DNA of 56,390 nucleotides from Alphaproteobacteria bacterium (GCA_016793165.1 JAEULA010000017.1:1-56390); one strand, 5' to 3'. Counted from the stretch's first letter, positions 28,963-38,562 are shown. Program-made: numbers and translations. The notes: generated by a model from the sequence alone, not told the origin.

Positions 28963-29988
28963 TCAGGCGGTCAGCGACGCCATGAAGCGGCGCAGCTGCG
29001 GCGCCCATTTCGCCGCGTCGACGCCGCCGCTCGAGTGGCCGAGCTCGGTGTCGATCTCGACGTACTCGGCCGCGACCCCGGCGGCAGCCAGCTTCGGCAT
29101 GACCCGCGCCGCCAGGCTCGGCGGAAAGATCCGGTCGGTGCGCGAGAGGACATAGAGCACGCGCGCCTTGATCCGGTCGAACCGGTCCTCGACGTCGAAC
29201 CGGATGTTGGCCCGGCGCAGCACGATCAGGGAATTGGCGTCGAACTCGCGCGCCCAGGCCGCGGCGCGGCGGAGGATCTCCGCCTCGCGCGCGTCCCTGT
29301 CCGGCAGGCTCGGCGTCAGCTGGGCCTCGATGCCGTACAGCTTGAGCGTGTCGACCCGCAGCTGCGTGAGCGTCGGCAGCACGCCGCCGCGATCGTAGTA
29401 GCGGCCGCCGTTCCAGTTCGGATCGCGGGCGAGATAGGCGACCAGCGAGTCGAGGCTCGAGGCGTCGCCCGGCGTCCGCGGCGAGGAGATCGCGGGCACG
29501 ATGCCGGTGACGAAGTCGGGATAGCTGACAGCCCATTGGAACGCCTGGAAGCCGCCATAGGACGGCCCCGCGACCGCGACGAGATGGCGGACGCCGAGAT
29601 GGTCGAGCAGCGCACGCTGCGCAGCGACGATGTCGACCAGCGAGATGTCGGGGAAGTCCGGACCATAGGGGCGGCCGGTCCGAGGATCGATGCTCGCGGG
29701 TCCGGTGGAGCCGTAGGCGGAGCCGAGCATGTTCGACGACACGACGAAGTGGCGGCCGGTGTCGATCGCCTTGCCCGGCCCGACCAGCCCGCCCCAATAG
29801 CCCTCGGCGCTGCCGCCCTCGACCGCGACCATGTGGTGGCTGCTCGTGTAGCCGTGGGTCAGGAGCACCACATTGCGCCCGTCCGGCGCCAGCCGCCCGT
29901 GCGTGACATAGGCCAGCACGAGTTCGGGCAGCACCTCGCCGTTCTCGAGGCGGAAGTCGGCGGTTCGGAAATGCTGTGTGGGCGTCAT
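28963..29988 (-). CDS. alpha/beta hydrolase of the homoserine O-acetyltransferase (MetX-like) group
   Basis: This 341-residue alpha/beta-hydrolase-fold protein resembles MetX. The nucleophile elbow is VAGPSYGGFQAFQW (Ser in GPSYGG). The acid is in VLSRTDRIFPP and the His in DTELGHSSGG. MetX-like features are LLTHGYTSSHH and the DTGRHFVVSSNMLGSAYGSTGP stretch. True MetX has GGSMGG at the elbow, so this is more likely a divergent member with another acyl substrate or simple esterase activity. ATG 29988 has a GGAAGG site 6 bases ahead; the longer reading to 30075 is not supported. Confidence 0.85.
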   Translation of the reverse strand: MTPTQHFRTADFRLENGEVLPELVLAYVTHGRLAPDGRNVVLLTHGYTSSHHMVAVEGGSAEGYWGGLVGPGKAIDTGRHFVVSSNMLGSAYGSTGPASIDPRTGRPYGPDFPDISLVDIVAAQRALLDHLGVRHLVAVAGPSYGGFQAFQWAVSYPDFVTGIVPAISSPRTPGDASSLDSLVAYLARDPNWNGGRYYDRGGVLPTLTQLRVDTLKLYGIEAQLTPSLPDRDAREAEILRRAAAWAREFDANSLIVLRRANIRFDVEDRFDRIKARVLYVLSRTDRIFPPSLAARVMPKLAAAGVAAEYVEIDTELGHSSGGVDAAKWAPQLRRFMASLTA

Positions 29989-30196
29989 CGCGGGCCTTCC
30001 GGCATCTGGCGGGCTTCCATTCCTAGCGCGATCCGGGCATCCGGTCGCGCCCGTCGTCGTCGGCCGGCTCGACAACGACTCCGCGGCGCCGGCGGGCCGC
30101 TCCAGCCGCCCTTAACTGCTGGTTATGCGTTGCCAAGCATAGTTACGCCCGAGGCTGCAGCGGCGGCCGATGTGTCTATGACGCGACAGGACCGAA

Positions 30197-32197
30197 ATGC
30201 CCCGAACGAACCGACTTGGAATCGGAGCCAAGCTCTACACCCTGCTCGCGGCCATGGCCGTGGTGGCCGCCGCCATCGGCTGGTTCGCCATCGATGCCCG
30301 CCTCACCTACACGCGGAAGACCGATGAGATCGGTCGGGCGGCCGATCGCGCGCTGGCGGCCGAGCGCATCAACGGCCTCGTCAACGCCGTCGTCATGGAT
30401 TCGCGCGGCATCTACATGTCGCGCACCCGCGAAGAGGCCGCGAAATTCGGCAAGCCGCTGCTGGGCAACCTCGAAGTCATCGGCGGGGTCGTCGATCGCT
30501 GGCGCGCCCTGATGCCGGCCGACCGTGCCGCCGACTTCGCGCGGCTCGAGGCCCGGGCCAAGGAATTCATCGAGTTCCGCCGCGAGCTGGTCCGCATCGC
30601 CGACACCGGCGAACTGCCGCAAGCGCGCGAGTTCGGCGACAACGACGCCAACCGGCGCAACCGCCAGCAGTTCAACAACGAGCTGCGCGCCATCGTCGAA
30701 GCCGACGCCAAGCTGGCGTCCGCGCTGCACGAAGACCTCGATTCCTACGCCGAGCGCTCGCTGACGATCCTGATCGCCGTGGCGACGCTGGGCATCGGCA
30801 TCGTGTTCCTGGTCTCGCTGGCCGTCGCGCGCTACGGCATCGCCAAGCCCCTGGTGAACCTGACCGGCGTCATGGAGCGGCTGTCGAACAACGACCTCGA
30901 CGTCGCCGTCCCGGTCATTGCCGGCGGCGACGAGGTCGCCCAGATGGCGAAGGCCGTCCTGGTGTTCAAGGAGAATGCCGCGCGCGTGCAGGCGCTGCGC
31001 GACCAGCAGGAGCGCGAGCGCGAGGCCGCGCGCCGGGAGCAGGCCGAGGCCCTGCGCAACCTCGCGGACACGGTCGAGCGCGAGATCCGGGTCGCGGTCG
31101 AGCGATTGTCCGAGGAATCAGGCCGCGTCACCGAGAACGTCGGCGCGCTGCGCGGCTCCGCAGCGCGCACCTCCGCGAACGCGGATTCCGTTTCGAGCGC
31201 CGCCCGGGAGGCCCTCGCCAACGCCGAGACCGTCACGGCGGCGACGGACCAGCTGCACGCCTCGATCCGCGAGATCAGCAGCCGCATCGGCGACGCCAGC
31301 GGCGCGATCGGCAGCACGGTGTCGAGCAGCGGTCGCGCCGTCGAGACGATGTCGCGCCTCGCCGGCGAGGTCGACCGCATCGGCGACGTCGCGCGACTGA
31401 TCGCCGACATCGCCTCGCAGACGAACCTCCTCGCGCTCAACGCGACGATCGAGGCGGCGCGTGCCGGCGAGGCCGGCAAGGGCTTCGCCGTCGTCGCCGG
31501 CGAGGTCAAGAACCTGGCCAGCCAGACCGGCCGCTCGACCGAGGACATCGCCCGCCTGACCGACCAGATCCGCGAACTCACCGAGACGGCGGTCCGCGAT
31601 GTCAGCGCGATCACGCAGGAGATCGAGCGCGTGCACGGCCTCACCGCCACCGTTGCCGGTGCCGTCGAGGAGCAGAGCGCGGTGACCGGCGACATCGCCC
31701 GAGGCGTCGGCCTCGCCGCCGAGTCCGTGCGCAGCGTCTCGCAGCGGATCGGCGCCGTGTTCCAGGAGGCGACCGCCACCGACGCGCGGACGTCCGCCGT
31801 CGCCGCCGCCGTCGACCAGTCGAGCGTGGCGATCGACACACTGCGCAACATCGTCGTCAAGGCGATGCGCACGTCCTCGCGCGAGGTCAACCGCCGCGAG
31901 CACGAGCGCTTCGAGGTGGACTGGTCGGGCACGCTCGTCGCGAACGGGGAGACGCTCGCCGCGACGCTGCTCGACGTCTCGCTCGGCGGCGCTCGGATCC
32001 GTGTCGGCGGCGACCTGACCCGCATCGGCGACGCCATGCTGCGGATCGCGGACTACCCGCGCGAGCTGCGCGTCCGGGTCATCGACCGTTCCAGGGACCT
32101 CCATGTCAGCTTCCTGCAGACCGATGCCGAGCGGTCGGCCTGGGGCGCCTGGCTCGGGCGCCGCCTCGGCCGGGACCCGGCCAGCGCAGCGGCCTGA
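30197..32197 (+). CDS. methyl-accepting chemotaxis protein with C-terminal PilZ domain
   Basis: This 666-residue chemoreceptor has a first membrane helix at about 13-33, a periplasmic helical sensor at about 34-187, a second helix at about 188-211, and HAMP at about 212-265. The signalling domain has its hairpin tip near [16 protein letters not shown] (406-421). After it comes a PilZ domain (about 565-650) with both c-di-GMP-binding motifs intact: RxxxR at R567-R571 (RREHERFE) and DxSxxG at D593-G598 (DVSLGG). This would let c-di-GMP act directly on a chemoreceptor. An AGGA site precedes the ATG. No che genes are nearby. Confidence 0.94.
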   Translation: MPRTNRLGIGAKLYTLLAAMAVVAAAIGWFAIDARLTYTRKTDEIGRAADRALAAERINGLVNAVVMDSRGIYMSRTREEAAKFGKPLLGNLEVIGGVVDRWRALMPADRAADFARLEARAKEFIEFRRELVRIADTGELPQAREFGDNDANRRNRQQFNNELRAIVEADAKLASALHEDLDSYAERSLTILIAVATLGIGIVFLVSLAVARYGIAKPLVNLTGVMERLSNNDLDVAVPVIAGGDEVAQMAKAVLVFKENAARVQALRDQQEREREAARREQAEALRNLADTVEREIRVAVERLSEESGRVTENVGALRGSAARTSANADSVSSAAREALANAETVTAATDQLHASIREISSRIGDASGAIGSTVSSSGRAVETMSRLAGEVDRIGDVARLIADIASQTNLLALNATIEAARAGEAGKGFAVVAGEVKNLASQTGRSTEDIARLTDQIRELTETAVRDVSAITQEIERVHGLTATVAGAVEEQSAVTGDIARGVGLAAESVRSVSQRIGAVFQEATATDARTSAVAAAVDQSSVAIDTLRNIVVKAMRTSSREVNRREHERFEVDWSGTLVANGETLAATLLDVSLGGARIRVGGDLTRIGDAMLRIADYPRELRVRVIDRSRDLHVSFLQTDAERSAWGAWLGRRLGRDPASAAA

Positions 32198-32315
32198 GTC
32201 GCGCGACGACCGGCCCGGCGGCCGCGGGACGACGTCCGGTCGGCGGCGCGCCGGTGCGGTCGCGCTCTGCTAGGCTGCCGGCTCCGCTGCAGGGGGCGCC
32301 GCGCGCGCGACGACG

Positions 32316-33299
32316 ATGAAGATCACGATCCTCGACGACTACTTCGACACGTTGCGTACGCTGCCGTGCTTCGGCAAGCTGGCCGGCCACGACGTCACGG
32401 TCTGGAACGACCACGTCCAGGACGTCGACGCCCTCGCCGCACGCCTCGCCGAGACCGAGGCGCTGGTGCTGATCCGCGAGCGCACGCAGATCCGCGCCCC
32501 GCTGCTCGAGCGCCTGCCGCGGCTGCGCCTCATCAGCCAGCGCAGCGTCTATCCGCACATCGACATCGCGGCCTGTACGCGGCTCGGCATCGTCGTCTCG
32601 TCGGAGATGCACGCCGACACGCCCTCCTACGCGGCCGCCGAGCTCACCTGGGCGCTCGTCCTCGCCACGGCGCGGCGGTTGCCGCAGCAGGTCGCGGCGC
32701 TGCGCAAGGGCGTCTGGCAGACCGGCGTCGGGGACACGCTGCGCGGCAAGACGCTGGGCATCTACGGCTGGGGACGGATCGGGACGACGGTGGCGGGCTA
32801 CGGCAAGGCCTTCGGCATGGAGGTCCAGGTCTGGGCGCGCGAGGCATCGCGCCAACGCGCGGCGGCTGCCGGCTGGACGGTCGCGCCGTCGCGCGACGCG
32901 TTCTTCTCGACCAGCGACGTCGTCTCGCTCCACATGCGCCTCGTCGACGCCACGCGCGGCATCGTGACCGCCGCCGATCTCGCGCGCATGAAGCCTTCCG
33001 CGATGCTGGTCAATACCAGCCGCGCCGGTCTCGTCTCGCCGGGCGCGCTCGTCGCCGCGCTCCGTGCGGGCCGCCCGGGCCTGGCCGCGGTCGACGTGTT
33101 CGAGACCGAGCCGCTGCGCGATCCGGCCGACGCGCTGCTCACCATGGAGAACGCCGTCTGCACGCCGCATATCGGCTACGTGACCCGCGACGAGTACGAG
33201 CTCCAGTTCTCGGACATCTTCGACCAGATCGTCGCGTACGCCGCCGGCACGCCGATCAACGTCGTCAACCCCGACGTCGTCGCGAACCGGCGGCGATAG
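32316..33299 (+). CDS. D-isomer-specific 2-hydroxyacid dehydrogenase
   Basis: This 327-residue cytoplasmic NAD(P)-dependent dehydrogenase has the Rossmann motif GIYGWGRIG (148-156). The catalytic triad is complete: R236 (NTSRAGLV), E265 (DVFETEP) and H285 (CTPHIGYV). Members act on D-lactate, glycerate, phosphoglycerate and related acids. Residues that would indicate 3-phosphoglycerate dehydrogenase (an ACT domain) are absent. The ATG lies 118 bases after the chemoreceptor. A small membrane-protein gene follows on the same strand. Confidence 0.93.
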   Translation: MKITILDDYFDTLRTLPCFGKLAGHDVTVWNDHVQDVDALAARLAETEALVLIRERTQIRAPLLERLPRLRLISQRSVYPHIDIAACTRLGIVVSSEMHADTPSYAAAELTWALVLATARRLPQQVAALRKGVWQTGVGDTLRGKTLGIYGWGRIGTTVAGYGKAFGMEVQVWAREASRQRAAAAGWTVAPSRDAFFSTSDVVSLHMRLVDATRGIVTAADLARMKPSAMLVNTSRAGLVSPGALVAALRAGRPGLAAVDVFETEPLRDPADALLTMENAVCTPHIGYVTRDEYELQFSDIFDQIVAYAAGTPINVVNPDVVANRRR

Positions 33300-33321
33300 C
33301 GCGCGGCGCGACGGGCATGAA

Positions 33322-33918
33322 ATGACGGCGACCGGGTCGGCGTTTCGCGCGGGCATCAGCCGAAAGCTGCGCCGGCTCGGGCTGCGCGGCCGCAGCGTCG
33401 TCGTCGGTCTCGCCGGCTCGCGGCTGACGATCGCCGGCGACACCTTCGGCACCGTCGACATCGAGCTGGCGTCGATCAGCCGCCTGCGCGTCGGCTTTGC
33501 CCAGTCGCGCGGCCAGACCTACCATCAGATCCTCGTCTGGACGGATCGGGCGGCCGCCCCGCTGCTGCTCGGCACCGCGGACGCCGCGGAGCATCCGCGC
33601 TTCGCCGTGCTCGTGCGCGGCCTTGCCGCCGCCCTTGCCGGCGGCGAGCCGCCGGCGCTGATCGAGACGGGCGAATCGAAGCGATGGGCCGCCGTGATGC
33701 TGGCGCTGTTCGGCGCCCTCGCCGCCGGGTTCGCCGCGCTGCTCGCCTTCGTGCTCACGGCGAGCGAAACGTCGCTCGGGGTGCCGCGTCCGGTCGCGCT
33801 GGCCGTGCCGGCGGCACTCCTGCTCGGCACGTCGACGGCCATGTGGTGGGCCTGGACACGGCACTGGCCGCGCCGGATCGACCTGGTCGAGGACCTGGCG
33901 CGGGTGCTGCCGCGCTGA
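33322..33918 (+). CDS. hypothetical membrane protein
   Basis: I do not recognise this 198-residue protein. The first 110 residues look soluble with beta-rich patterning (LRGRSVVVGLAGSRLTIAG), and two hydrophobic helices follow at about 117-139 and 151-172. A basic or amphipathic tail ends the protein. The reading frame keeps coding-like composition throughout and sits 22 bases after the dehydrogenase stop on the same strand, so it is probably real and co-transcribed. No function is proposed. Confidence 0.65.
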   Translation: MTATGSAFRAGISRKLRRLGLRGRSVVVGLAGSRLTIAGDTFGTVDIELASISRLRVGFAQSRGQTYHQILVWTDRAAAPLLLGTADAAEHPRFAVLVRGLAAALAGGEPPALIETGESKRWAAVMLALFGALAAGFAALLAFVLTASETSLGVPRPVALAVPAALLLGTSTAMWWAWTRHWPRRIDLVEDLARVLPR

Positions 33919-34064
33919 GGTCGACGCCGTCGGCGCGGTGCGGCAACGGAAGTCCGGCGTGGACAATCGGACGGTCCTGCTCGTCAATATCGGCGTCCGT
34001 CCCTGCGGACCCGTAGTGTCGGCGGGCGCTGCGCGCGACACGGCCATGTTCCATCGGTTACGTC

Positions 34065-35207
34065 ATGAAGCGATTCATCCAGAACGTCCTCGTCGCAACG
34101 ATCCCGGCGCTCCTCTGCCTTGAGCTGCTCGGGTTCCTCAGCCGGATCCTGGAGCCGAGACTCTACGAGCAGCCCGGCCAGGTCGCGGCGATCGGGGCCA
34201 TCGACTCGGCACGCTTCGCGGCGTTCGCCGCGAACGTGCAGTCGAAGACGCTGGGCTGGGATCACGTGCACGCGAAGGTCGGCGCCAGCAACGACTGCGA
34301 GGGCGGCAGACACGTCGCCACCTACGACGGGCGACGAGCCCGGATCCACAAGGACTACGACGCGGCCCGCGTCGCGGCGATCCTGGTCGGCGACAGCTAC
34401 GTCCATGGCGACGAGGTCGGCGACGAGGAGACGATCGCCGCGAGCCTGTGGCGCGATCACGGGATCATGGCCGCCAATCTCGGCGTCGGCGGCTTCAGCC
34501 CGCTGCAGTCAGTCCTCAAGGCGAAGGAGCGACGCGCCGACTATCCCGGCGCCAAGGTGATCGTGCTCGGACTGATGTACGAGAACATCCGCCGGAACGT
34601 GAACGGGTATCTCCCGGCGATCGGCTTCACCGAGGACGACCAGAGCGTCTTCGCGCTGCGGCCGTACATGCGGGACGGGACGGTCGTCCCGCTGCCGCCG
34701 GCCGCGATCGGCGATGCGGAGTCGTTCAAGTCCCACGCGCTCGCAGCCCTGCGGTCCGACTACTGGGCGCGGCCCGCGGCGACGTTTCCGTATTCGATCT
34801 CTCTCATCCGCGCCCTGACGTCGAACAGCGGCATGCGCCGCATCGAAGGCACCGTGTACAAGGCTTTCGATCGGCAGTTCGCAAGCGACTACCGCGACGC
34901 GCGCCTGACCGAGCCGCTCTTCCTGGTCGTCCGCGACTTCTTCGAATGGGCCGCATCGGCGGGCATCCGGCCGGTCGCGATCTTCTTCCCGCAGAATCGC
35001 AAGGATCGCTCGAGCGCCGCGTCGTGGATCCAGGCCTACGCCGCGCGCCTGCCGGCGAACGGGGTGGTCGCCGATGCTCCGATCGGCGACGTCGACTGGG
35101 ACCGCTTCAACCGCCGCACCGATCTCGTGTGCCATCCCGACGGCTACGGCTATGCCGCCATCGCACGCGGCTACGCAGCGACGATCAAGCCGCTGCTCAC
35201 GCCATGA
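34065..35207 (+). CDS. SGNH/GDSL-like exported protein
   Basis: This 380-residue protein has an N-terminal hydrophobic anchor or signal (about 5-27) and an SGNH-hydrolase-like body. Block I is VGDSYVHG (Ser111), block II is NLGVGGFSPLQS, an Asn (N174) is in MYENIRRN, and a C-terminal HPDGYGYAAIA holds H357. Such domains occur in carbohydrate O-acetyl transferases and esterases of exopolysaccharides. The layout (one anchor, periplasmic body) suggests envelope polysaccharide modification, but no polysaccharide genes adjoin it. A near-palindromic GC block follows its stop. Confidence 0.75.
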   Translation: MKRFIQNVLVATIPALLCLELLGFLSRILEPRLYEQPGQVAAIGAIDSARFAAFAANVQSKTLGWDHVHAKVGASNDCEGGRHVATYDGRRARIHKDYDAARVAAILVGDSYVHGDEVGDEETIAASLWRDHGIMAANLGVGGFSPLQSVLKAKERRADYPGAKVIVLGLMYENIRRNVNGYLPAIGFTEDDQSVFALRPYMRDGTVVPLPPAAIGDAESFKSHALAALRSDYWARPAATFPYSISLIRALTSNSGMRRIEGTVYKAFDRQFASDYRDARLTEPLFLVVRDFFEWAASAGIRPVAIFFPQNRKDRSSAASWIQAYAARLPANGVVADAPIGDVDWDRFNRRTDLVCHPDGYGYAAIARGYAATIKPLLTP

Positions 35208-35287
35208 GGCGGCGCGTGCCGCGGGGCCGGCGGGCGGTCCGCCCGCGCACGACGCCCGACGCTCCGGCGATGCGCGCACGGGCGCGA

Positions 35288-35307
35288 GCGCGCCGGGCCC
35301 GGCGCGC
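35288..35307. repeat. 20-bp perfect palindrome between convergent genes
   Basis: GCGCGCCGGGCCCGGCGCGC is a perfect self-complementary block between the SGNH gene (stop 35207) and the minus-strand lipoprotein (stop 35314). It would form a strong stem or cruciform. It is probably a transcription boundary. There is no T tract. Confidence 0.5.
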
Positions 35308-35313
35308 CCGCGC

Positions 35314-35898
35314 CTAGCGACGCACCACGGGGTGGCCGAGCGTTTTCGCCGCGACGAACTCGACGTCGATCAACCGCGACGCGGCCTCCGCCTTGCCGAC
35401 GAGCTCCCACTGGATCCGCACGTTCGGCCCCAGCGGGCCGAGCGGGCCCTCGATCACCTGCCAGACGAGATACGCCTCGTCGTCGGGGCGCAGCGTCACC
35501 TGCACGCTGCGCCCGGGCGGCCCGAGAGTGCCGGAGACGGCCTCGATCGAGACGAGCCCGGCCGGCAGCGACAGGGCTGTGAAGGTCTGATTGGCAAGGC
35601 TCGCCACCTCCTTGCCGTCGACGAGCACCGCGATCGGATGCCCGAAATAGAAGAAATTGTAGGGGCGGATGATCGCCAGCGTCGCGCGCCCCGCGGGCGG
35701 CGCGAAGCTGGCCATGTCGACGCGCGCCGAGGTCGGCGGCTTGCGTTCCGGCAGGCCGTAGCACGACGCGACCGGCGCGCAGAGCAGCAGCAGCGGGACG
35801 ATCGCATGGGCGCAGCGGCGCCGCGACTGCAGCCGCGGCAACCGCGCGCCCGGAGCGCCGAGGCCGCCCCCGGCGCCCCTCCCGCCGTCGCCGATCAT
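35314..35898 (-). CDS. small lipoprotein, DUF2846-like
   Basis: This protein of up to 194 residues has a long basic n-region (1-30), a hydrophobic stretch (IVPLLLLCAPVASC) and a lipobox cysteine at C46 (VASC). The mature part has a beta-rich pattern with YNFFYFGHPIAVLVDGKEVASL and LPAGLVSIEAV, resembling DUF2846-type lipoproteins that bear a small transthyretin-like domain. The ATG at 35898 overlaps the stop of the binding-protein gene by 4 bases, which argues for this start even though it makes a long n-region. The role is unknown; coupling to the binding protein is notable. Confidence 0.72.
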   Translation of the reverse strand: MIGDGGRGAGGGLGAPGARLPRLQSRRRCAHAIVPLLLLCAPVASCYGLPERKPPTSARVDMASFAPPAGRATLAIIRPYNFFYFGHPIAVLVDGKEVASLANQTFTALSLPAGLVSIEAVSGTLGPPGRSVQVTLRPDDEAYLVWQVIEGPLGPLGPNVRIQWELVGKAEAASRLIDVEFVAAKTLGHPVVRR

Positions 35899-37013
35899 CC
35901 CGCGATGGCGTCGAGATACTGCTCGTTCACCTTGGCGTAGTTCTCGCCCCACCACTCGCCGCCGACGACGAGCTGGACCTTGGCGTTGTCCGGGTCGGTC
36001 GGATTGAACTTGCGGAAGGCCTCCGGCACCAGCGCCGCCGCCTTCGGGTTGGTCGGCCCGTTGCCGAGGAACTTCAGCAGCTCGACCTGCGGCTCCGGCA
36101 GGCCGCACATCGATGCGAGCATCTGCTGCGCGAGCTTGCCCGACGGGTTGCCCTTGGGAATCACGAAGATGCCGGGCTGAAGCACGCCCTGGTTCCAGCT
36201 GAAGCGCAGCTTCGAGTTCGGCTCCTCGCTCAGGATCTTGGCGCGGGTGTGCCAGATCAGGCCCATCGAGGCCTCGCCGGTGCGCATCAGCTGCTCCGAC
36301 TCCGATCCGGAGTTCCAGTAGACGCAGTCCTTGCGGATGCGGCGCGCGATATCGAGGCCGCGCTTGGCGTCGAGGGGGTAGACCTTGTCCATCGGCACGC
36401 CCTCGCCCATCAGCAGGATGTCGAGCGTGACGGCGGCGTCGCGGCGCAGCATGCGCTTGCCCGGATACTTCTTGAAGTCCATGAAGTCGGCCCAGCTCTT
36501 CGGCGGGTCGTTGCCGAACTTGCTGTGGTCGTAGATCAGGATCGTGCTGAACGAATAGGGCGCGGCGCCGTAGGGATAGGCGAAGCCGACGGGCGGCAGG
36601 TCGCCCTTCTGCACGATCGAGTAGTCGACCGGCTCGAGCAGCCCCTGGGCGCCGAGGAGGATCGAGGAGCCGGCGGAGGAATCGCAGAGGTCCCACGTGA
36701 CCTTCTTGGATTCGACCATGGTGCGGATCTTGCCGGCCGACGGCCCGGACGAATCCATGATCGTCTTCACGCCGGGATTGCGCGCCTCGAACGGCTTTCC
36801 GTAGTGATTGCCGAATCCGTCGTTGGCGATGCCGCCCCAATTGACGAGCACGACCTCCTTCGCGCCCTGCGCGACGGCGCGATCGCCCGCGATCGCGGTC
36901 AACCCGAGCGCGCCTGCGAGCTGCAGGAATTTCCGGCGATCGATCTCGCCACGCGCCAGCTTGTCCTTCAGGATCTCGGCGCAATCCTCCTGGAACGTCT
37001 GCACTCGGCTCAT
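35895..37013 (-). CDS. ABC-type substrate-binding protein (PotD/SBP family 1-like)
   Basis: This 372-residue periplasmic binding protein has a long n-region and then a Tat-type motif, IDRRKFLQLAGALGL, cleaved near AVAQG. The mature start VVLVNWGGIANDGFGNHYGKPFE is typical of PotD/spermidine-putrescine-like binding proteins, as is SWADFMDFKKYPGK. No permease or ATPase gene adjoins it, so it is an orphan that must work with a transporter elsewhere or serve in signalling. It is divergent from a PuuB-like oxidase at 37143, suggesting polyamine or amine use. Confidence 0.9.
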   Translation of the reverse strand: MSRVQTFQEDCAEILKDKLARGEIDRRKFLQLAGALGLTAIAGDRAVAQGAKEVVLVNWGGIANDGFGNHYGKPFEARNPGVKTIMDSSGPSAGKIRTMVESKKVTWDLCDSSAGSSILLGAQGLLEPVDYSIVQKGDLPPVGFAYPYGAAPYSFSTILIYDHSKFGNDPPKSWADFMDFKKYPGKRMLRRDAAVTLDILLMGEGVPMDKVYPLDAKRGLDIARRIRKDCVYWNSGSESEQLMRTGEASMGLIWHTRAKILSEEPNSKLRFSWNQGVLQPGIFVIPKGNPSGKLAQQMLASMCGLPEPQVELLKFLGNGPTNPKAAALVPEAFRKFNPTDPDNAKVQLVVGGEWWGENYAKVNEQYLDAIAG

Positions 37014-37142
37014 TGGAATCTCCCCTGTCCCGTCGGGCAGCGGCGATGCGCCGCGCGCCTCGATCGACGGGGATTCTGCAATAATCGGACGTCGGGTCAA
37101 ACGGGCCCGACGGGGGGACGCCGAGACGGCGGACGAGGGGAA

Positions 37143-38462
37143 ATGGCCGGCATGACGACGGACTCGATCTACGCGAGCGGCTTCAAGGACGAGCCCTACT
37201 GGTGGGAGGCCGCCGCTCCGCCGCCGATCAACGCGCCTGAGCTGCCCGATCGCGTCGACGTCGCGGTTGTCGGCGGCGGCTATTGCGGCCTGAACGCCGC
37301 GCTCGAACTCGCGCGCCGCAAGGTGTCGGTCGCGGTCCTCGAGGCCGAGCGCATCGGCTTCGGCGCAAGCTCGCGCAACGGCGGCATGGTGTCGGGCGGC
37401 ATCAAGCTCGCGTCGATGAATCTCGCCGCGAGCCTGGGCGCGGAGCGCGCCGATCAGCTCGTGTCGGAAGCGATGAGTTCGCTGCCCTTCACCGAGGACC
37501 TGATCCAGCGCGAGGGCATCGACGCCGACTACAAGCGCAGCGGCCGCTTCCTCGGCGCTTGGAACGAGGCGCATTTCCGCGGCCTGGAGGGCCAGGTCGA
37601 GCTGTACCGCAGGCTGACGGGCATGCGCGCCGAGGCGCTGCCGCCGGCGCGCCAGCGCGAGGAGATCGGCTCCGACTATTACCGAGGCGGCCTGGTCGCC
37701 GACGCCTTCGGCTCGCTGCATCCCGCCAAGTACCACCAGGGGCTGGCGGCGGCGACGCGCCGGGCCGGCGCCCAGGTGATCGACGGCACGCGCGTCACGG
37801 GAGTCGCGCGCGAGACCGGCGGCTTCCGGGTGGCGACCCCGCGCGGCGAGGTCAGGGCGAAGGAGGTCTTCGTCGCCACCAACGGCTACACGGGACCGGT
37901 GACGCCATGGATGCGGCGGCGCCTGATTCCCGTCGGCAGCTACATCATCGCGACGGAGCCGCTCGATCCCGCGATCGTGAAGCAGATCGTCCCGAACGGC
38001 CGGATGATCTCGGACACCAAGCGCGTGATGGCCTACTACCGGCTCTCGCCCGACCACACGCGGGTGGTGTTCGGCGGACGCGCCAGCTTCCGCCAGGTCA
38101 CCGCCCTCGAAGCCGCGCCCGTCCTGCACCACCGCATGGTCGAGATCTGGCCGCAGCTCCGCGGCGTTCGCATCACGCACGCCTGGAGCGGGAACGTCGC
38201 CTTCACCTTCGACTTCCTGCCGCACATGGGAACGCATGAGGGCGTGCACTACGCGCTCGGTTGCCAGGGCAGCGGCGTCGCAATGATGAGCTATCTCGGC
38301 CATCAGGCCGCGCTCAAGCTTGCCGGCGGCGCCAACCGGCGCAGCGCCTTCGACGGCATCCCCTTTCCCACCAAGCCGTTCTACTCCGGCAATCCCTGGT
38401 TCCTGCCGATCGTCGGCTGGAGCTATCGGCTGCGCGACTGGATCGATCGCCGCGCGGCGTGA
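37143..38462 (+). CDS. FAD-dependent amine oxidoreductase (PuuB/DadA-like)
   Basis: This 439-residue flavoprotein of the DAO family has a dinucleotide-binding motif VAVVGGGYCGLNAALELA near 40-57 and SSRNGGMVSGG soon after, both matching gamma-glutamylputrescine oxidase-like enzymes. The C-terminal FAD motif is in YALGCQGSGVAMMSYLG. It would oxidise an amine to an aldehyde with H2O2 release. ATG 37143 has GAGGGG very close, and ATG 37152 is possible. It is divergent from the PotD-like binding protein, with 129 bases between. Substrate (gamma-Glu-putrescine or another amine) is inferred only. Confidence 0.88.
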   Translation: MAGMTTDSIYASGFKDEPYWWEAAAPPPINAPELPDRVDVAVVGGGYCGLNAALELARRKVSVAVLEAERIGFGASSRNGGMVSGGIKLASMNLAASLGAERADQLVSEAMSSLPFTEDLIQREGIDADYKRSGRFLGAWNEAHFRGLEGQVELYRRLTGMRAEALPPARQREEIGSDYYRGGLVADAFGSLHPAKYHQGLAAATRRAGAQVIDGTRVTGVARETGGFRVATPRGEVRAKEVFVATNGYTGPVTPWMRRRLIPVGSYIIATEPLDPAIVKQIVPNGRMISDTKRVMAYYRLSPDHTRVVFGGRASFRQVTALEAAPVLHHRMVEIWPQLRGVRITHAWSGNVAFTFDFLPHMGTHEGVHYALGCQGSGVAMMSYLGHQAALKLAGGANRRSAFDGIPFPTKPFYSGNPWFLPIVGWSYRLRDWIDRRAA

Positions 38463-38548
38463 GCGACGGAGCGCCGGACGACGGCGACGTGCGCCGTCGT
38501 CCGGCCGGCTCCTTCCGGCCAAGCGGGGATCGGATGGCTTCCAGGAAC

Positions 38549-38562
38549 CCGATAATTATCGG
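38549..38562. promoter_or_regulatory. 14-bp palindrome abutting a probable cspA -35
   Basis: CCGATAATTATCGG is a perfect palindrome. It is followed directly by TTGACG (38563-38568) and, 17 bases on, CATCTT (38586-38591), a plausible sigma-70 promoter for the cold-shock gene. The palindrome is AT-rich in a GC-rich region and sits where an activator or repressor dimer would bind. Confidence 0.5.
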
